Positions 4,910 through 5,706 of a DNA stretch of 5,706 nucleotides are shown here, piece after piece. Every line of letters starts with the position of its first letter. The first letter of the stretch is position 1. The DNA lies in the NCBI GenBank assembly GCA_016267585.1, contig JACQUT010000188.1:1-5706 (forward strand), written 5' to 3'. The notes below the pieces were generated by a model, which had not been told where the DNA came from, did not search any database, and saw only the letters and a program-made list of their open reading frames with translations. Position numbers and translations under genes: made by a program. This stretch comes from Cyanobacteria bacterium NC_groundwater_1444_Ag_S-0.65um_54_12. Its GTDB lineage: Bacteria; Cyanobacteriota; Sericytochromatia; S15B-MN24; VGJW01.

Positions 4910-4945
4910 ATTTGTGTTACACTATTACTAATTTTGTTACACAAT
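4910..4945. promoter_or_regulatory. Paired operator-like repeats before the RHH-PIN genes
   Basis: Two 16-bp direct repeats, 4910-4925 and 4930-4945, match at 13 of 16 positions and share the identical core TGTTACAC (4915-4922 and 4935-4942), exactly 20 bp apart, about two helical turns. The surrounding 40 bases are strongly AT-rich, in contrast to the flanking genes. The second copy ends 18 bases before the GTG start. Ribbon-helix-helix antitoxins usually bind such short repeated boxes and repress their own operon, so this is the likely autoregulatory operator. A -10/-35 pair overlapping it could not be assigned with confidence. Confidence 0.6.
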
Positions 4946-4951
4946 ACAAAT

Positions 4952-4956
4952 AGGAG
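4952..4956 (+). promoter_or_regulatory. Ribosome binding site deciding the GTG start of the RHH gene
   Basis: AGGAG stands six bases before GTG 4963, an ideal spacing. There is no in-frame ATG near the N-terminus of the open frame, so this site fixes the unusual GTG start. Confidence 0.75.
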
Positions 4957-4962
4957 TGGGTT

Positions 4963-5283
4963 GTGTATCCTGGTGCTAAAAGATTTGAGCCCAAAGGCGA
5001 GGAATTAGGGGCACGCTTTACAATCTCCCAGAAGAAACGCGTGCTCGCTGCAGCTGCCAAGGCAAAGCTTTCGCCATCGGAGTTCATACGTGAAGCAGTT
5101 CTGGGCAAGGCAGACTCGATCTTGGCTAAAGATCTCGCGGCAGCTTTCAACGGGTTCGTCGGATTGGTTAGTGATCCGACACTCGCGGGACGTGAACATA
5201 GTAGACAGTATGCTGCTGAATTGGAAGAAAAGCATACACCCGGTATGAGACGCACGCGCAGGTCTGGCCCTGTCCAGCCATAG
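4963..5283 (+). CDS. Ribbon-helix-helix antitoxin-like protein (VapB role)
   Basis: A 106-residue basic protein starting at GTG. Residues about 16-50 show a ribbon-helix-helix layout: strand GARFTISQ, helix KKRVLAAAAKAKL, then SPSEFIREAVLGKA, the second helix, with the usual S-x-S/P-E-F-x-R-x-A pattern. The rest (51-106) is an alternating helical and charged tail ending in RRTRRSGPVQP, which probably binds the toxin. Cytosolic; predicted to bind the repeats at 4910-4945 as a dimer and to neutralise the PIN protein encoded 15 bases downstream. The TAG stop is in the same frame as the PIN gene, with five sense codons between. MobC-like or other RHH proteins resemble this N-terminus, but the PIN neighbour favours an antitoxin. 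The pair differs from the module at 156-817 in both partners. Confidence 0.82.
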   Translation: MYPGAKRFEPKGEELGARFTISQKKRVLAAAAKAKLSPSEFIREAVLGKADSILAKDLAAAFNGFVGLVSDPTLAGREHSRQYAAELEEKHTPGMRRTRRSGPVQP

Positions 5284-5298
5284 CGCTCTGTCTGGCAA

Positions 5299-5706
5299 AT
5301 GGTGCTTGTCGATGCCGGGCCGCTGATTGCGCTATGCAATTCAGCAGACCCCGATCATGTCCTTTGTGTCAAGACGTTAAAGAGTCTAGCGCCACCACTC
5401 TTGACCACATGGACCGCCTTCGGTGAGGCTATGCATTTGCTAGGTAATGCGTCAGAGCGCCAATTTGGCCGTCCCGGAAAGTGGAAAGCACAATCGGCGC
5501 TATGGAATTTGATCGATGCTGGAGCCCTCGAACTGGCAGAACCCACGGTTCATACGCTCAAGCGAATGCGTGAGCTAATGGAGCGGTATCGAGACACTCC
5601 GATGGATCTGGCAGATGCATCCTTGGTAGCTTTAGCCGAGGACAGGAATCTGCTGGTCATTTTTACGCTGGATTCGGATTTTGAGGTATATCGCATGCCA
5701 GGAAAC
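5299..5706 (+). CDS. PIN-domain ribonuclease toxin, VapC-like (runs off the window)
   Basis: The frame is open from ATG 5299 for 136 codons to the window edge without a stop, so the C-terminus may be missing, although 136 residues is already about full PIN length. Catalytic acidic residues are in place: Asp5 in MVLVDAGPLIALC, Glu43 in FGEAMHLL, Asp103/Asp106 in MDLADASLVALAED and Asp125/Asp127 in FTLDSDFEVYR. This is the acidic Mg2+/Mn2+ site of PIN RNases, which in VapC toxins cleave tRNA or rRNA; the target here is not deducible. No Shine-Dalgarno precedes the ATG, so translation is probably coupled to the RHH gene 15 bases upstream. Soluble, no signal peptide. Confidence in the PIN assignment is high; that it is an active toxin is inferred from gene pairing. 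Confidence 0.9.
   Translation, partial: MVLVDAGPLIALCNSADPDHVLCVKTLKSLAPPLLTTWTAFGEAMHLLGNASERQFGRPGKWKAQSALWNLIDAGALELAEPTVHTLKRMRELMERYRDTPMDLADASLVALAEDRNLLVIFTLDSDFEVYRMPGN

Noticed and set aside
1..5706. CRISPR array, tRNA, rRNA or insertion sequence
   Set aside because: No regularly spaced repeats, no tRNA-like cloverleaf, no rRNA segment, and no transposase motif or IS terminal repeats were seen.

Overview
The window looks like accessory DNA of a proteobacterium with moderate GC. Gene styles (Crp/Fnr-type regulator, small secreted C/H-rich protein, DUF457 fragment, many toxin-antitoxin genes) would fit an Acidithiobacillus-like genome, but that is an impression. There is no rRNA, tRNA or housekeeping gene here to place it.

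Layout, left to right. (1) 156-817, plus strand: a two-gene module, a small antitoxin-like protein and a RelE/ParE-like toxin starting at GTG 500, ending in a hairpin that contains the toxin stop codon. (2) 899-1588, minus: a complete Crp/Fnr-family regulator with an unusual recognition helix and a dyad just upstream. (3) 1589-1954: 366 bases without a convincing gene, holding a perfect 14-bp palindrome (1692-1705) and a hairpin (1909-1943) just past the next gene's stop. (4) 1955-2452, minus: a small exported protein with a conserved-looking Cys/His cluster. (5) 2636-3044: two broken genes meeting tail to tail, a pyridoxamine-phosphate-oxidase-like N-terminus (plus) and a DUF457 metal-dependent-hydrolase-like N-terminus (minus). 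Both have lost their C-terminal parts at one junction near 2850-2866. (6) 3116-3818, minus: what appears to be a single integron gene cassette. It has a 72-bp attC site (3116-3187) with paired arms and extrahelical bases, a GNAT acetyltransferase whose stop codon lies in the R'' box, and a small upstream ORF on the same strand. (7) 4013-4786, plus: a CAP/SCP-domain (YkwD-like) lipoprotein with a proline-rich spacer. (8) 4963 to the right edge, plus: an RHH antitoxin-like gene starting at GTG and a PIN-domain (VapC-like) toxin running off the window, preceded by two near-identical 16-bp repeats exactly 20 bp apart that look like an operator.

How they work together: two toxin-antitoxin modules, a cassette with attC and a truncation scar suggest a region repeatedly remodelled by mobile DNA. 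The regulator, the exported Cys/His protein and the CAP lipoprotein look like intact single-gene units. I see no single operon linking the whole window. The least expected items are the lone reverse-oriented cassette with its unrecognised small ORF, the RHH and PIN genes sharing one reading frame across a TAG stop, and the double-truncation junction.
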